From Bacteroidales bacterium (GTDB lineage Bacteria > Bacteroidota > Bacteroidia > Bacteroidales > P3), in contig JAFWOP010000041.1 of NCBI GenBank assembly GCA_017545365.1, positions 1 through 9,265 of the forward strand: a stretch of 9,265 nt of DNA, given 5' to 3'. The notes beneath the pieces were generated by a model, which did no database searches, was not told the DNA's origin, and worked only from the letters and a program-made list of their open reading frames with translations. Shown here in pieces: positions 1 through 5,861 of this stretch. A program made the translations under genes and the position numbers. The stretch's first letter is position 1. The number at the start of each line of letters is the position of its first letter.

Positions 1-85
1 CGTGCGTGTAATAGTAGCTCAGAACTTCCAACTTGAACTCCGGGGTGTACATCCTCCGCGTCCATTTCTTTTTTGTGTTTTCCAT
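1..85 (-). CDS. Partial IS3-type OrfA-like helix-turn-helix protein (5' end only)
   Basis: The minus strand reads from an ATG at 85 to the window edge without a stop. The 28 visible residues begin MENTKKKWTRRMYTPEFKLE and continue VLSYYYTH. A basic start followed by a 'Y(T/S)PEFKLEVL' segment is the usual opening of the helix-turn-helix DNA-binding subunit (OrfA, transposase_8 type) of IS3-family transposases and related orphan proteins. Only the first helix is visible; no catalytic part can be seen. A 20-base near-perfect tandem repeat (61-80 and 81-100) covers the start region, so the A-rich leader and the ATGGA context occur twice. Only the ATG at 85 opens this frame. A palindrome lies at 96-113, just upstream. 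The gene could belong to an insertion sequence or be a stand-alone DNA-binding protein; the family call rests on a short stretch. Confidence 0.55.
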   Translation of the reverse strand, partial: MENTKKKWTRRMYTPEFKLEVLSYYYTH

Positions 86-95
86 TTCTTTTTTG

Positions 96-113
96 CTTTT
101 TTGCGCAAAAAAG
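96..113. repeat. 18-bp perfect palindrome upstream of the OrfA-like gene
   Basis: CTTTTTTGC is followed directly by GCAAAAAAG, a perfect 9+9 inverted repeat with no spacer. It sits 10 bases upstream of the ATG of the minus-strand OrfA-like gene and immediately before repeat copy A at 114. It could be an operator, an element end or a bidirectional terminator-like sequence. The sequence does not decide between these. Confidence 0.5.
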
Positions 114-290
114 TGTCAAGTTAATTCCGTTCAAGACAGGTAGGTTTATTCGTTTTGTGTCGCGTCCCTGTCGGGACGCTGACCTAGAGGCTGTCTTATC
201 ACGGCACTGCGAGGACTCTGTCCTCTTGTACCGTGTTATGCAAGGTCTCGTCCCTATCGGGACGGGATATGATGCTAGTATGACAGCCGA
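114..290 (+). repeat. Dispersed three-hairpin repeat, copy A
   Basis: This intergenic block shares a plan and conserved words with blocks at 2745 (copy B) and on the minus strand at 9128-9265 (copy C). It opens with TGTCAAGTTAAT, as copy B does, and GGTAGGT follows in both. Hairpin 1 is GCGTCCC/GGGACGC (162-168 with 173-179), preceded by GTGTC. Hairpin 2 has an outer stem CACGG/CCGTG (200-204 with 231-235) and an inner stem GAGGAC/GTCCTC (211-216 with 220-225). Between them lie CACTGC on the 5' side and TTGTA on the 3' side, and GTTAT follows. Hairpin 3 is CGTCCC/GGGACG (249-254 with 259-264). The right boundary is approximate. No coding frame here is convincing. Short palindromes follow at 292-304 and 301-310 before the 378 gene. 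Confidence 0.7.
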
Positions 291-377
291 TAGGGAGTCC
301 CTAAGCTTAGAAAATGGTGACACAATAAAACTCGCTTGTTATCGTTATGTGGGGTATAGTTTAATAAGGCTAGCAAT

Positions 378-767
378 ATGAAAAAATGGATTTTGGTTAG
401 TGCGATGGTTTGCCTGTTCGTATTCTCGGCGCATGCCCAGCTGGGGTTGCCCACTACTAAGGTGAAGGATACGATGGACATCAGCAAGGTGTATTACAAT
501 GGGACGGAGCTGGATCGTGCCGACTGGCCGGACACTGTGCTCGTGGAGGATGCGCTGAATGTGTATATAGCCAACTATGTCTATACGAAAGGGAAGCAGA
601 AAGAGGCGCATAAGAGCGGCCGCCATTACGACGCCACGTGCAACGGGAAGACCGTGCGACTTGTGGTGAAGCGGAGTGTGAGCGGGTTGGGGAAGTTGAG
701 TTATTCGATTGGCGACTATGTGTTTTGGGTGAGAGAACGGAAAGGAAAATTGAGAGTTGAGGACTAA
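378..767 (+). CDS. Small secreted protein of unknown function
   Basis: This 129-residue protein has a clear Sec signal peptide. Two lysines are followed by a hydrophobic stretch and SAHA, with likely cleavage after residue 20 before QLG. Lipobox cysteine is absent, so it should be periplasmic or exported. The mature part is about 109 residues, lacks membrane segments and contains one cysteine (in the ATCNGK segment). The alternating pattern and Tyr/Val-rich segments (KVYYNGTEL, NVYIANYVYTKG, YVFWVRERKGK) suggest a small beta-rich fold. I do not recognise the family. The start is set by the signal peptide; AAGG lies about 10 bases upstream. It is first in a plus-strand run, 13 bases ahead of the putative antitoxin. 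The secreted peptidase gene lies two genes on, so a role as that enzyme's partner is conceivable but unsupported. Confidence 0.75.
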   Translation: MKKWILVSAMVCLFVFSAHAQLGLPTTKVKDTMDISKVYYNGTELDRADWPDTVLVEDALNVYIANYVYTKGKQKEAHKSGRHYDATCNGKTVRLVVKRSVSGLGKLSYSIGDYVFWVRERKGKLRVED

Positions 768-780
768 AAATAAAAAAGAT

Positions 781-1035
781 ATGGAACCAACGATTAGAAT
801 GAACGATCAGTTGAGCGATACATTGTTGTCTTTGAGAACGAAAGTTTCTGAATTGGCCGAGCAGTCAGAGGACGAGGAACTGTTGGCTGAGGTTGTTGCA
901 TTGTTCAGCGGAACGAAATTGCCATGTGCGTATACCCGCGAAGAGTTTAAGGCGGTACTTCAAGAGTCGGAGGCAGACTACGTTCAGGACCAATGCGTGG
1001 AACACGACCAGCTATTCGCACAATATGGGGTATAG
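781..1035 (+). CDS. Putative antitoxin of a RelE/ParE-type pair
   Basis: This 84-residue acidic, mostly helical protein begins MEPTIRMNDQLSD and ends AQYGV. Size, charge and position fit the antitoxin of a type II toxin-antitoxin pair: it would bind and neutralise the toxin encoded next and probably repress the operon. No ribbon-helix-helix or HTH motif is obvious by eye, so the assignment rests mainly on context. Its last 11 bases (1025-1035) overlap the start of the RelE/ParE-like frame, the translational coupling typical of such pairs. A TTG at 757 in the same frame could extend the N-terminus, but ATG 781 is preferred because it is ATG, lies after the upstream stop codon and follows an A-rich leader. 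Because the toxin frame is interrupted, this may now be an orphan antitoxin. Confidence 0.65.
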   Translation: MEPTIRMNDQLSDTLLSLRTKVSELAEQSEDEELLAEVVALFSGTKLPCAYTREEFKAVLQESEADYVQDQCVEHDQLFAQYGV

Positions 1036-1342
1036 TATCTTTTGGACACGACGGGCTTCCTCCGATATTGAGAGCATATATCGTTTCTATGAGGCGATAG
1101 CAGGAAAGACTGTTGCAAAGCGGCGTTTGCAACGCATTAAACAGGGGTTGTCTTGTTTGATGGCAATGCCGCATATTGGACCAATAGACAATGATTTCTC
1201 CCATACTCCGTGTTATTGATACTTGGTTGTGCTAGATTACAGGGTGTACTATTTCGTTGAGGAGCATGTGGTATATATTGCGGCGATATGGGACTGTCGG
1301 CGGATGGGGAAAGCATTTGATGAAAGAAATACAATAAAATAG
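1025..1342 (+). pseudogene. RelE/ParE-family toxin gene interrupted by an in-frame TGA
   Basis: The frame starts at ATG 1025 (MGYSIFWTRRASSDIESIYR) and runs 64 codons to TGA at 1217-1219. It then continues in the same frame for 40 more codons (YLVVLDYRVYYFVEEHVVYI, then AAIWDCRRMGKAF) to TAG at 1340-1342. The two halves together make a normal-length (~105 aa) RelE/ParE-type toxin: an N-terminal helical pair and 'MPHIGP' turn, then the beta strands with 'YRVYYFVE' and 'IAAIWDCRR' that are the C-terminal signature of the superfamily. Arg commonly precedes YLVV in the family, so a CGA-to-TGA transition at codon 65 is the simplest explanation. The truncated product would lack the C-terminal strands and probably be inactive. 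Sequencing error and stop-codon readthrough are alternatives. The start overlaps the putative antitoxin by 11 bases; the peptidase gene begins 15 bases after the final stop. Confidence 0.8.
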
Positions 1343-1357
1343 AGTAAAGAAAATACT

Positions 1358-2578
1358 ATGAAGGAGACTATTATCTGTTTTGCCGCAGTGCTGATGGGCT
1401 TTGCGGGGGTGGCACAGACCACCACGAACGAGAAAAAGGAAGATGGTTATAAGTTTACCATCGTCAAGGAACTGCCTGTGACGCCGGTGAAGAATCAGGC
1501 GAAGGCAGGCACCTGCTGGGATTATGCCGGGACGGCCTTTATAGAGGCGGAGCTGCTGCGTATGGGCAAGGGCGAGTATGACTTGAGCGAGATGTTTAAC
1601 GCCTACAACGACTATTGTGACCGTGCCATGGCGTCGATACGCACACATGGCGACATTTCGTTCTCGCAGGGTGGTTGCTTTGGCGACCTGCTGCATGTGA
1701 TGGAACGATATGGCTTGGTGCCCGAAGAACAGATGCGGCCTGGCGTGATGTATCGCGACAGCCTGTCGAACCACAGCGAACTGAGTGCGATGACCAACCC
1801 CATGGTGAAGGCCGCCGCAGGGAGTAGCAGTTTGCAAAGCGACTCGAGCTATCAGCTGCTGTGTATGAAGGCTATCCGTGCGGTGCACCAGGTGTATCTG
1901 GGGGTGCCGCCCGAGAGGTTTACCTATAAGGGCAAAAGCTACACGCCGCTGTCGTTCTACGAGTCGACAGGCTTGAAGGCAGACGACTACATACAGGTGA
2001 CTGCTTTTCTGCACGAGCCGCTGTATAAGACCTTTGCCGTGGAGAGTCCCGACAACTGGCGGCACGACCTGTCGTATAACGTCACGCTGGACGAACTGAT
2101 GGACATTACCGACTATGCTATTGCTCAGGGTTATCCCGTGGGTTGGGATGCCGACGTGAGCGAGCAGGGGTTCCGTCTGGGCAACAGGAAGGGTTTCTGT
2201 GTGCTGCCTGCCACCAGCGTGGACAATAACTTGGCCGGCAGCGATATGGCGCACTGGACAGGCATGACTGCCAAAGCCATACAAGATGAGGCCGCCGAGC
2301 ATCCTACCCCCCAACGTTGGGTCACGCCCGAGGAACGGCAGTTGGGTTGGGACAACCACGAGACCAACGACGACCATCTGATGCTCATCTACGGCACTGC
2401 CAAAGACCAGATGGGCAACGAGTACTATCTGGTGAAGAACAGCTGGGGTCACTACAACGGCGACTTCAAGGGCATGTTCTTCTGTAGCAAGGCCTATTTC
2501 CGCTACAAGACCATCACCATCATGATACACAAAGATGCCCTCTCGAAAGAGATGAAGAAAAAGCTGGGGATAAAATAG
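1358..2578 (+). CDS. Secreted papain-fold cysteine peptidase, bleomycin hydrolase (C1B) type
   Basis: This 406-residue protein has an N-terminal signal peptide (residues 1-20, ending GVAQ) and a C1 cysteine-peptidase core. The oxyanion-hole Gln is Q47 in 'VKNQAKAGTCW' and the nucleophile is C53. The catalytic His is probably H340 in 'NDDHLMLIYG', and the Asn is N361 in 'YYLVKNSWG'. The large insert between C53 and H340 and the 'NQxxxGTCW' start fit the bleomycin hydrolase/aminopeptidase C (PepC, C1B) branch. Known members are usually cytoplasmic hexamers of roughly 440-470 residues with an aminopeptidase role. The export signal points to peptide trimming in the periplasm or outside the cell. 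The triad appears intact. The gene lies 15 bases after the broken toxin frame and ends 10 bases before repeat copy D; a plus-strand terminator stands at 2915-2968. Confidence 0.85.
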   Translation: MKETIICFAAVLMGFAGVAQTTTNEKKEDGYKFTIVKELPVTPVKNQAKAGTCWDYAGTAFIEAELLRMGKGEYDLSEMFNAYNDYCDRAMASIRTHGDISFSQGGCFGDLLHVMERYGLVPEEQMRPGVMYRDSLSNHSELSAMTNPMVKAAAGSSSLQSDSSYQLLCMKAIRAVHQVYLGVPPERFTYKGKSYTPLSFYESTGLKADDYIQVTAFLHEPLYKTFAVESPDNWRHDLSYNVTLDELMDITDYAIAQGYPVGWDADVSEQGFRLGNRKGFCVLPATSVDNNLAGSDMAHWTGMTAKAIQDEAAEHPTPQRWVTPEERQLGWDNHETNDDHLMLIYGTAKDQMGNEYYLVKNSWGHYNGDFKGMFFCSKAYFRYKTITIMIHKDALSKEMKKKLGIK

Positions 2579-2587
2579 GGTTTACTG

Positions 2588-2744
2588 GGCTCTGGTTTGA
2601 TATAAGACTGATTTTTTACGGCCTCGAAGAGGCAAGCGTATATATTACCCGCTTCGCGAAATCCAGAAATCCTAGGGAAATCTACTTTTCTCCAAGATTT
2701 CTGGATTTCCGCCGTAGGTGGGGGGTGCATTTAGTACGCTCCCA
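2588..2744 (-). repeat. Dispersed hairpin repeat, copy D (variant with long hairpin)
   Basis: The segment 2588-2618 matches 9128-9158 (copy C) over 31 bases with two differences, so the two share an element end. Moving inward there is a short hairpin GCCTC-GAA-GAGGC (2621-2633), at the position of the CAGCATC-GAA-GATGCTG hairpin of copy C. Next comes ATTACCC and then a 14-bp perfect inverted repeat (2658-2671 with 2696-2709), with a partly self-complementary 24-base loop. In copies A-C this position holds a shorter hairpin with CACTGCG/CTTGT flanks; here the flanks read CCGCTTCGCG and CCGCCGTAGG. The block begins 10 bases after the peptidase stop codon and ends where copy B begins in opposite orientation. 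Its far boundary is uncertain and no hairpin 1 is clear. Confidence 0.6.
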
Positions 2745-2900
2745 TGTCAAGTTAATACATCTTTAGGTAGGTCCACTCAATTCCGTAAGTGTGTCGCGTC
2801 CCTTCGGGACGTAGTTCTCAGATGTATGAGTGTCACGGCACTGCGCCTTCGGCTTGTACGGTGTTACTCATATCTCACCCCTTCGGGGTGATTAGTAGAG
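2745..2900 (+). repeat. Dispersed three-hairpin repeat, copy B
   Basis: This has the same layout as copy A: TGTCAAGTTAAT at 2745-2756, then GGTAGGT, then GTGTCGCGTCCC. Hairpin 1 is CGTCCC/GGGACG (2797-2802 with 2806-2811). Hairpin 2 keeps the words CACGGCACTGCG and TTGTACGGTGTTA, but its inner stem is GCC/GGC (2845-2847 with 2851-2853) instead of GAGGAC/GTCCTC. Its outer stem is weakened by CGGTG where copy A has CCGTG. Hairpin 3 is CACCCC/GGGGTG (2876-2881 with 2885-2890), again a different stem from copy A. Conserved linkers with changed but still paired stems indicate that the structure matters. The end is approximate. Confidence 0.7.
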
Positions 2901-2914
2901 GTCCCCTATATACT

Positions 2915-2968
2915 ATTGGTCTCGGCAAAGAAGGTGGGCTTTCTATGCCGAGACCAATTCGTTTTTTT
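2915..2968 (+). terminator. Strong rho-independent terminator, plus strand
   Basis: A 13-bp perfect stem (2915-2927 with 2946-2958, core GGTCTCGGCA/TGCCGAGACC) has an 18-base loop that can itself pair AAAG with CTTT. It is followed by TCG and seven T residues (2962-2968). No T-run follows the hairpin on the minus strand, so it acts on plus-strand transcripts: those from the 378-2578 gene group or from repeat copy B. It keeps that transcription out of the convergent nrdG gene. Confidence 0.75.
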
Positions 2969-2997
2969 GATAAGCTACTCTGATGACAGGTGGGGGT

Positions 2998-3471
2998 TCA
3001 GCTACCTTTTCTGCGGAAGCGGGTAGTGATGTCGGCGAAGGTGCCGTCGGGCTGGCGTTTGAGCATGTGCTGGTTGCAGAGGGACGACTGCAGGGGGCCT
3101 AGATGGGCGATGTAGGGGCCTACCTTGATGTAGTCGAACTGCTGTTTGTCGATGGAATGGGGTATGTATTGCCGCCCGCTGTACCAAGCCACCTTATAGC
3201 GGGGATAGCGTCGGTGGACGTATGCCGCCAAGTCGGCCACCTCGTGGGGTGCGGCGTCGCCACCCATAAAGCAGACACAGGTGATGCTATCGCCATGTTC
3301 GGCCATCAGGCAGTCGATGGCTCCGGCATCGAGCACCTGACCAGTGTCCGCCCACAGATAAGGGCTGTGGCATCCCGGACACCGGCAGGGGCAGCCCGTG
3401 ATGTTGATGGCCAAGGAGGTCTCGTCGGGGACCTCTTGGAAGACGATGTCGGTATTGAGATACTTCAACAT
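2998..3471 (-). CDS. nrdG: Anaerobic ribonucleoside-triphosphate reductase activating protein
   Basis: This radical-SAM activase uses S-adenosylmethionine and a [4Fe-4S] cluster to generate the glycyl radical on NrdD. The cluster motif CX3CX2C is visible as 'GCPCRCPGCH' (C27, C31 and C34 from the chosen start). It is followed by 'GDAAP' in place of the common GGEP-like motif and by 'WYSGRQY' and 'DYIKVGPY' core segments, all consistent with NrdG. The length (157 aa) is normal. A TTG at 3492 would add seven residues, but ATG 3471 gives MLKYLNTDIVFQEVPDE, which matches the usual start of Bacteroidales NrdG. It lies 132 bases downstream of nrdD in the same direction and is probably co-transcribed, with an AT-rich, palindrome-containing gap between. 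No minus-strand terminator is obvious after it; the convergent repeats B and D follow. Confidence 0.93.
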   Translation of the reverse strand: MLKYLNTDIVFQEVPDETSLAINITGCPCRCPGCHSPYLWADTGQVLDAGAIDCLMAEHGDSITCVCFMGGDAAPHEVADLAAYVHRRYPRYKVAWYSGRQYIPHSIDKQQFDYIKVGPYIAHLGPLQSSLCNQHMLKRQPDGTFADITTRFRRKGS

Positions 3472-3492
3472 AAATGGATTTCTATTTATCAA

Positions 3493-3605
3493 GAATTAGA
3501 GAATTGTAGAATTTGTAAATTACATATTTTGAATTTGATAAGAATTAGAGACTCTAATTGCATGCAATTAATAGAAGTGGCCATAATGGAGAATGGAGAA
3601 TTCTC
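3493..3605. repeat. Palindromes and short repeats in the nrdD-nrdG gap
   Basis: The AT-rich gap holds several exact symmetric elements. There is a 7+1+7 inverted repeat ATTAGAG-A-CTCTAAT (3544-3558), a 16-bp perfect palindrome TAATTGCATGCAATTA (3555-3570) that overlaps it, and a 10-bp palindrome GAGAATTCTC (3596-3605) that overlaps the nrdD stop codon. AAGAATTAGAGA occurs twice (3491-3502 and 3540-3551), and AATGGAG is repeated in tandem near 3585-3598. These could shape the nrdD-nrdG mRNA or be degenerate repeat debris. No promoter of the TAnnTTTG type is clear here. Confidence 0.55.
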
Positions 3606-5697
3606 AATTTTTTTCGTGGTAGTATCTGCGGTGGGCTTCCTCCTGTCGGCCTTGGGAGAAGTTGCTGATGCGTTTCAGGTAGCCGATGATGCGGGTCATG
3701 TAGTCCACATTCTTGCTGTGGCAGACAGGGCACTCTTTCAAGTAGCGTTTGTCGATGTGTCCGCAGTCGTTGCAGATGGTATTGGGCACATTAAAGGTGA
3801 AGTAGTTGCACCCTTCCGTCGCTGCCACCCGCAACAGCTGGCGGTACTGCTCCTTGGAGAGGTGCTCGTCGAGGTTGAGGTGCAGGGCGCTGCCTCCGGT
3901 GAGGTGCTGGATGTAGGGGGTGCCGTGCAGCTTGAACTTGTCTAGGATAGTGAGCGAGTCGTCCTCGACGATGTAGAAATAGCTGTTGTAGCAGTCGCGC
4001 GGCACGAAGTAGCCGTCCTCCTTGTCCCATTTGGCGTGTTTCACACCCACGTTCTCGGCAGGTATCATCTCGCAGTTGAACATCAGTTCGTTGCTGCGGT
4101 AGAGCTTGTTGTACTTCTCCACCACACCCAGCACCGATTGTACATACTCGCGGTACTGCTCATTGTCGTTGATGGGGATGCCGAGGAACTCGGCCCCCTC
4201 TACCAGTCCGTTGACCCCGATGGTGAGGTACTGGCGGCCTAGGTTGATATAGCCCGCGTCGAAGAGGGGGAGCATGCCGTGGCTTTGCAGCTCCTTAAGA
4301 TTCTCGTTATATGCTATCTGCACCTTGTGGCAGAGGTCGACAATATCGGAGAGGTATTTGATGTAAGGGATGTTGTTGTTGACCGCATACTGGATGCAGC
4401 GGTTGAGGTTGACGGTGAGCACGCTCTTGGAGCCTGTCGACACACCCCCGGCACCGAGGGTGTAGCTGAACTCGTTGTCGGTAATCTCGTTGCGTAGGCG
4501 GCAGCAGCTGGAGAGCGAGTCGGCGTTGTCGCTCAGATAGGTGAAGAACGAATGCCCCTCGGCGTACATCTCGGCTGTGAAGTCGGCCCACTCCTGGTCG
4601 CGGCAGTCGCCGTTCTCGGTCAGCAGTGCCATGGTCTCCACCGGGAAGGTGAGCAGCGACTTGGTGCGCTCCTTGTTGAACCATTTCATGAACCGCTTCT
4701 GCAGCCACGAAAGGCCATCCCAGTCGGGCTTGCTGCCGTCGGGGAAGACGAAGTCGCCGAAGAGGCTCTCGAAATAGTAGCGGTCATAATAGGAAATGTT
4801 CCAAAACACCGCCTGGTAGTTGCGTGCGCCGGTGGGCTGGTTGAGCGTGTAGACTATCTGCTCGAAGCAGTCGGTAATCATCTTGTCGATGGTGCGCTGC
4901 TTGGTGGAGAGGTCCACCACCCGGTCGGGCTCGCGCCAGTAGTCCTTGCCGTACTCCAATGCGATGAAATGGTTGAGGTACATGAGGAACTCAGGCGTGG
5001 CGCAGGCTCCGCTGAGCATGCTGGAGACCATAAACACCATATTGACAAAGCCGCCGCAGAAGCTCTTGAGGTTGGTCGGAGCCTTAGAGTTGCCTCCGAT
5101 GGAGGCGGTGCCATCGAGCAGCCAGGGGTACATGGTGATGCTGGCGCAATAGTTGGCCAGCGAGGTCTCGTCGTTCTTATAGATGAAGTGGTGCGTCAGC
5201 AAGTCGAGGTATTGCGTCGCCAGATCCTTGCCGTACATCTTCTTGATGCGGTCGGTGAGCAAGCGGCGGTTGAGGCGGATAAAGCCGGCCTTGGGCAGCT
5301 CGCCAATGAGGGTGGCGATGTTCTTGTGCTCCACGTTGGCGTTGGCATCGTATTTGCTGCCGGTGGCCGCATTTTCGGCCTTGCAGTATTCCACCAGGAA
5401 GTTCAGCTTCTCCATCGTCTCGCGGTCTTCGGTGTGTTTCTGGCGATAGAGCATGAACGACTTGGCCACGCGGTAGTGTCCCTCCTTCATCAAAGCCACT
5501 TCCACCTGGTTTTGGATGTCCTCAACGGTGATGCCGTCGTGGATGTCCAGGTGGGTGATGATTTTGTTAAGGGTGGATAGGTCTACCGGCTCCTCCACCG
5601 ACTGGAATGCCTTGATGATGGCATTCATTATCTTGTCCAACGAAAAGCGCACCTGCTGGCCGTCGCGCTTGGTAATACTAAAGGGAACGAGATCCAT
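3604..5697 (-). CDS. nrdD: Anaerobic (class III) ribonucleoside-triphosphate reductase
   Basis: This 697-residue glycyl-radical enzyme reduces ribonucleoside triphosphates to deoxyribonucleotides without oxygen. An N-terminal ATP-cone (about residues 1-95, from 'FSITKRDGQQVRFSLDKI') provides allosteric control. Candidate active-site cysteines are C214 in 'SFCGGFVNM' and C398/C399 in 'SSCCRLRNE'. Near the C-terminus a zinc-type cluster CX2C...CX2C (C642, C645, C656, C659) precedes the glycyl-radical site, 'MTRIIGYLKR' with G672. The 25-residue tail after G672 ends in 'RRYYHEKN'. Length and motif order are normal for Bacteroidales NrdD. The ATG at 5697 is favoured by the ATP-cone alignment. A promoter lies 38-69 bases upstream; nrdG follows. 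The enzyme needs no B12, which is of interest because the next gene upstream is under a B12 riboswitch, but a terminator and this promoter separate the two. Confidence 0.96.
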   Translation of the reverse strand: MDLVPFSITKRDGQQVRFSLDKIMNAIIKAFQSVEEPVDLSTLNKIITHLDIHDGITVEDIQNQVEVALMKEGHYRVAKSFMLYRQKHTEDRETMEKLNFLVEYCKAENAATGSKYDANANVEHKNIATLIGELPKAGFIRLNRRLLTDRIKKMYGKDLATQYLDLLTHHFIYKNDETSLANYCASITMYPWLLDGTASIGGNSKAPTNLKSFCGGFVNMVFMVSSMLSGACATPEFLMYLNHFIALEYGKDYWREPDRVVDLSTKQRTIDKMITDCFEQIVYTLNQPTGARNYQAVFWNISYYDRYYFESLFGDFVFPDGSKPDWDGLSWLQKRFMKWFNKERTKSLLTFPVETMALLTENGDCRDQEWADFTAEMYAEGHSFFTYLSDNADSLSSCCRLRNEITDNEFSYTLGAGGVSTGSKSVLTVNLNRCIQYAVNNNIPYIKYLSDIVDLCHKVQIAYNENLKELQSHGMLPLFDAGYINLGRQYLTIGVNGLVEGAEFLGIPINDNEQYREYVQSVLGVVEKYNKLYRSNELMFNCEMIPAENVGVKHAKWDKEDGYFVPRDCYNSYFYIVEDDSLTILDKFKLHGTPYIQHLTGGSALHLNLDEHLSKEQYRQLLRVAATEGCNYFTFNVPNTICNDCGHIDKRYLKECPVCHSKNVDYMTRIIGYLKRISNFSQGRQEEAHRRYYHEKN

Positions 5698-5734
5698 GGG
5701 ATTTGAGAATTGTTACAATAGAGCGTTAATGTTT

Positions 5735-5766
5735 TAAAGGTATGCGTGCCTTGTTAACTTTTCAAC
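5735..5766 (-). promoter_or_regulatory. Bacteroidetes-type promoter for nrdD-nrdG
   Basis: Read on the minus strand, GTTG (5763-5766) stands 20 bases before TACCTTTA (5735-5742). The Bacteroidetes consensus is TTTG, 19-21 bases, TAnnTTTG. The -33 box matches 3 of 4, the -7 box matches all but its last base, and the spacing is ideal. Transcription would start near 5728, giving a leader of about 30 bases before the nrdD ATG. Confidence 0.65.
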
Positions 5767-5799
5767 CTTTTCAGCGAAACCAACCATATGGACTTCTTG

Positions 5800-5833
5800 A
5801 AAAAAGGCGGCCGCTCGCTATTGCGACCGCCTT
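5800..5833 (-). terminator. Rho-independent terminator of the riboswitch-controlled gene
   Basis: On the minus strand an 11-bp stem (5823-5833 with 5804-5814, GC-rich, one G-U pair) closes an 8-base loop and is followed by six T residues (5800-5805; stem and tract share the outermost A-T pairs). It starts about 28 bases after the stop codon of the 774-aa gene and ends before the nrdD promoter. The riboswitch gene should therefore be monocistronic. Confidence 0.8.
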
Positions 5834-5861
5834 GCATTAAATATTGATAATGAGTGAGGGA

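Noticed and set aside
1217..1219. Selenocysteine or reassigned TGA codon in the toxin frame
   Set aside because: TGA is used as an ordinary stop for nrdD and nrdG in this window, no SECIS-like hairpin is evident, and Arg is the expected residue; a nonsense mutation is simpler.
1232..2530. Long minus-strand open frame of about 430 codons opposite the C1B peptidase gene
   Set aside because: It is antisense to a gene with signal peptide and catalytic motifs; its translation is His/Val/Gln-rich low-complexity, typical of a frame opposite a GC-rich gene.
114..2900. CRISPR array suggested by repeated hairpins
   Set aside because: The copies are few, far apart and of variable sequence, with no regular spacers and no cas genes.
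3472..3492. TTG start at 3492 extending NrdG by seven residues
   Set aside because: The extension has no family counterpart and the ATG at 3471 gives the usual NrdG N-terminus.
4552..5580. Plus-strand open frame of about 340 codons opposite nrdD, and similar plus-strand frames at 3103-3945 and 5844-6767
   Set aside because: All lie antisense to well-supported genes or run through gene boundaries, and their Val/Gly/Ala-rich translations resemble no protein family.
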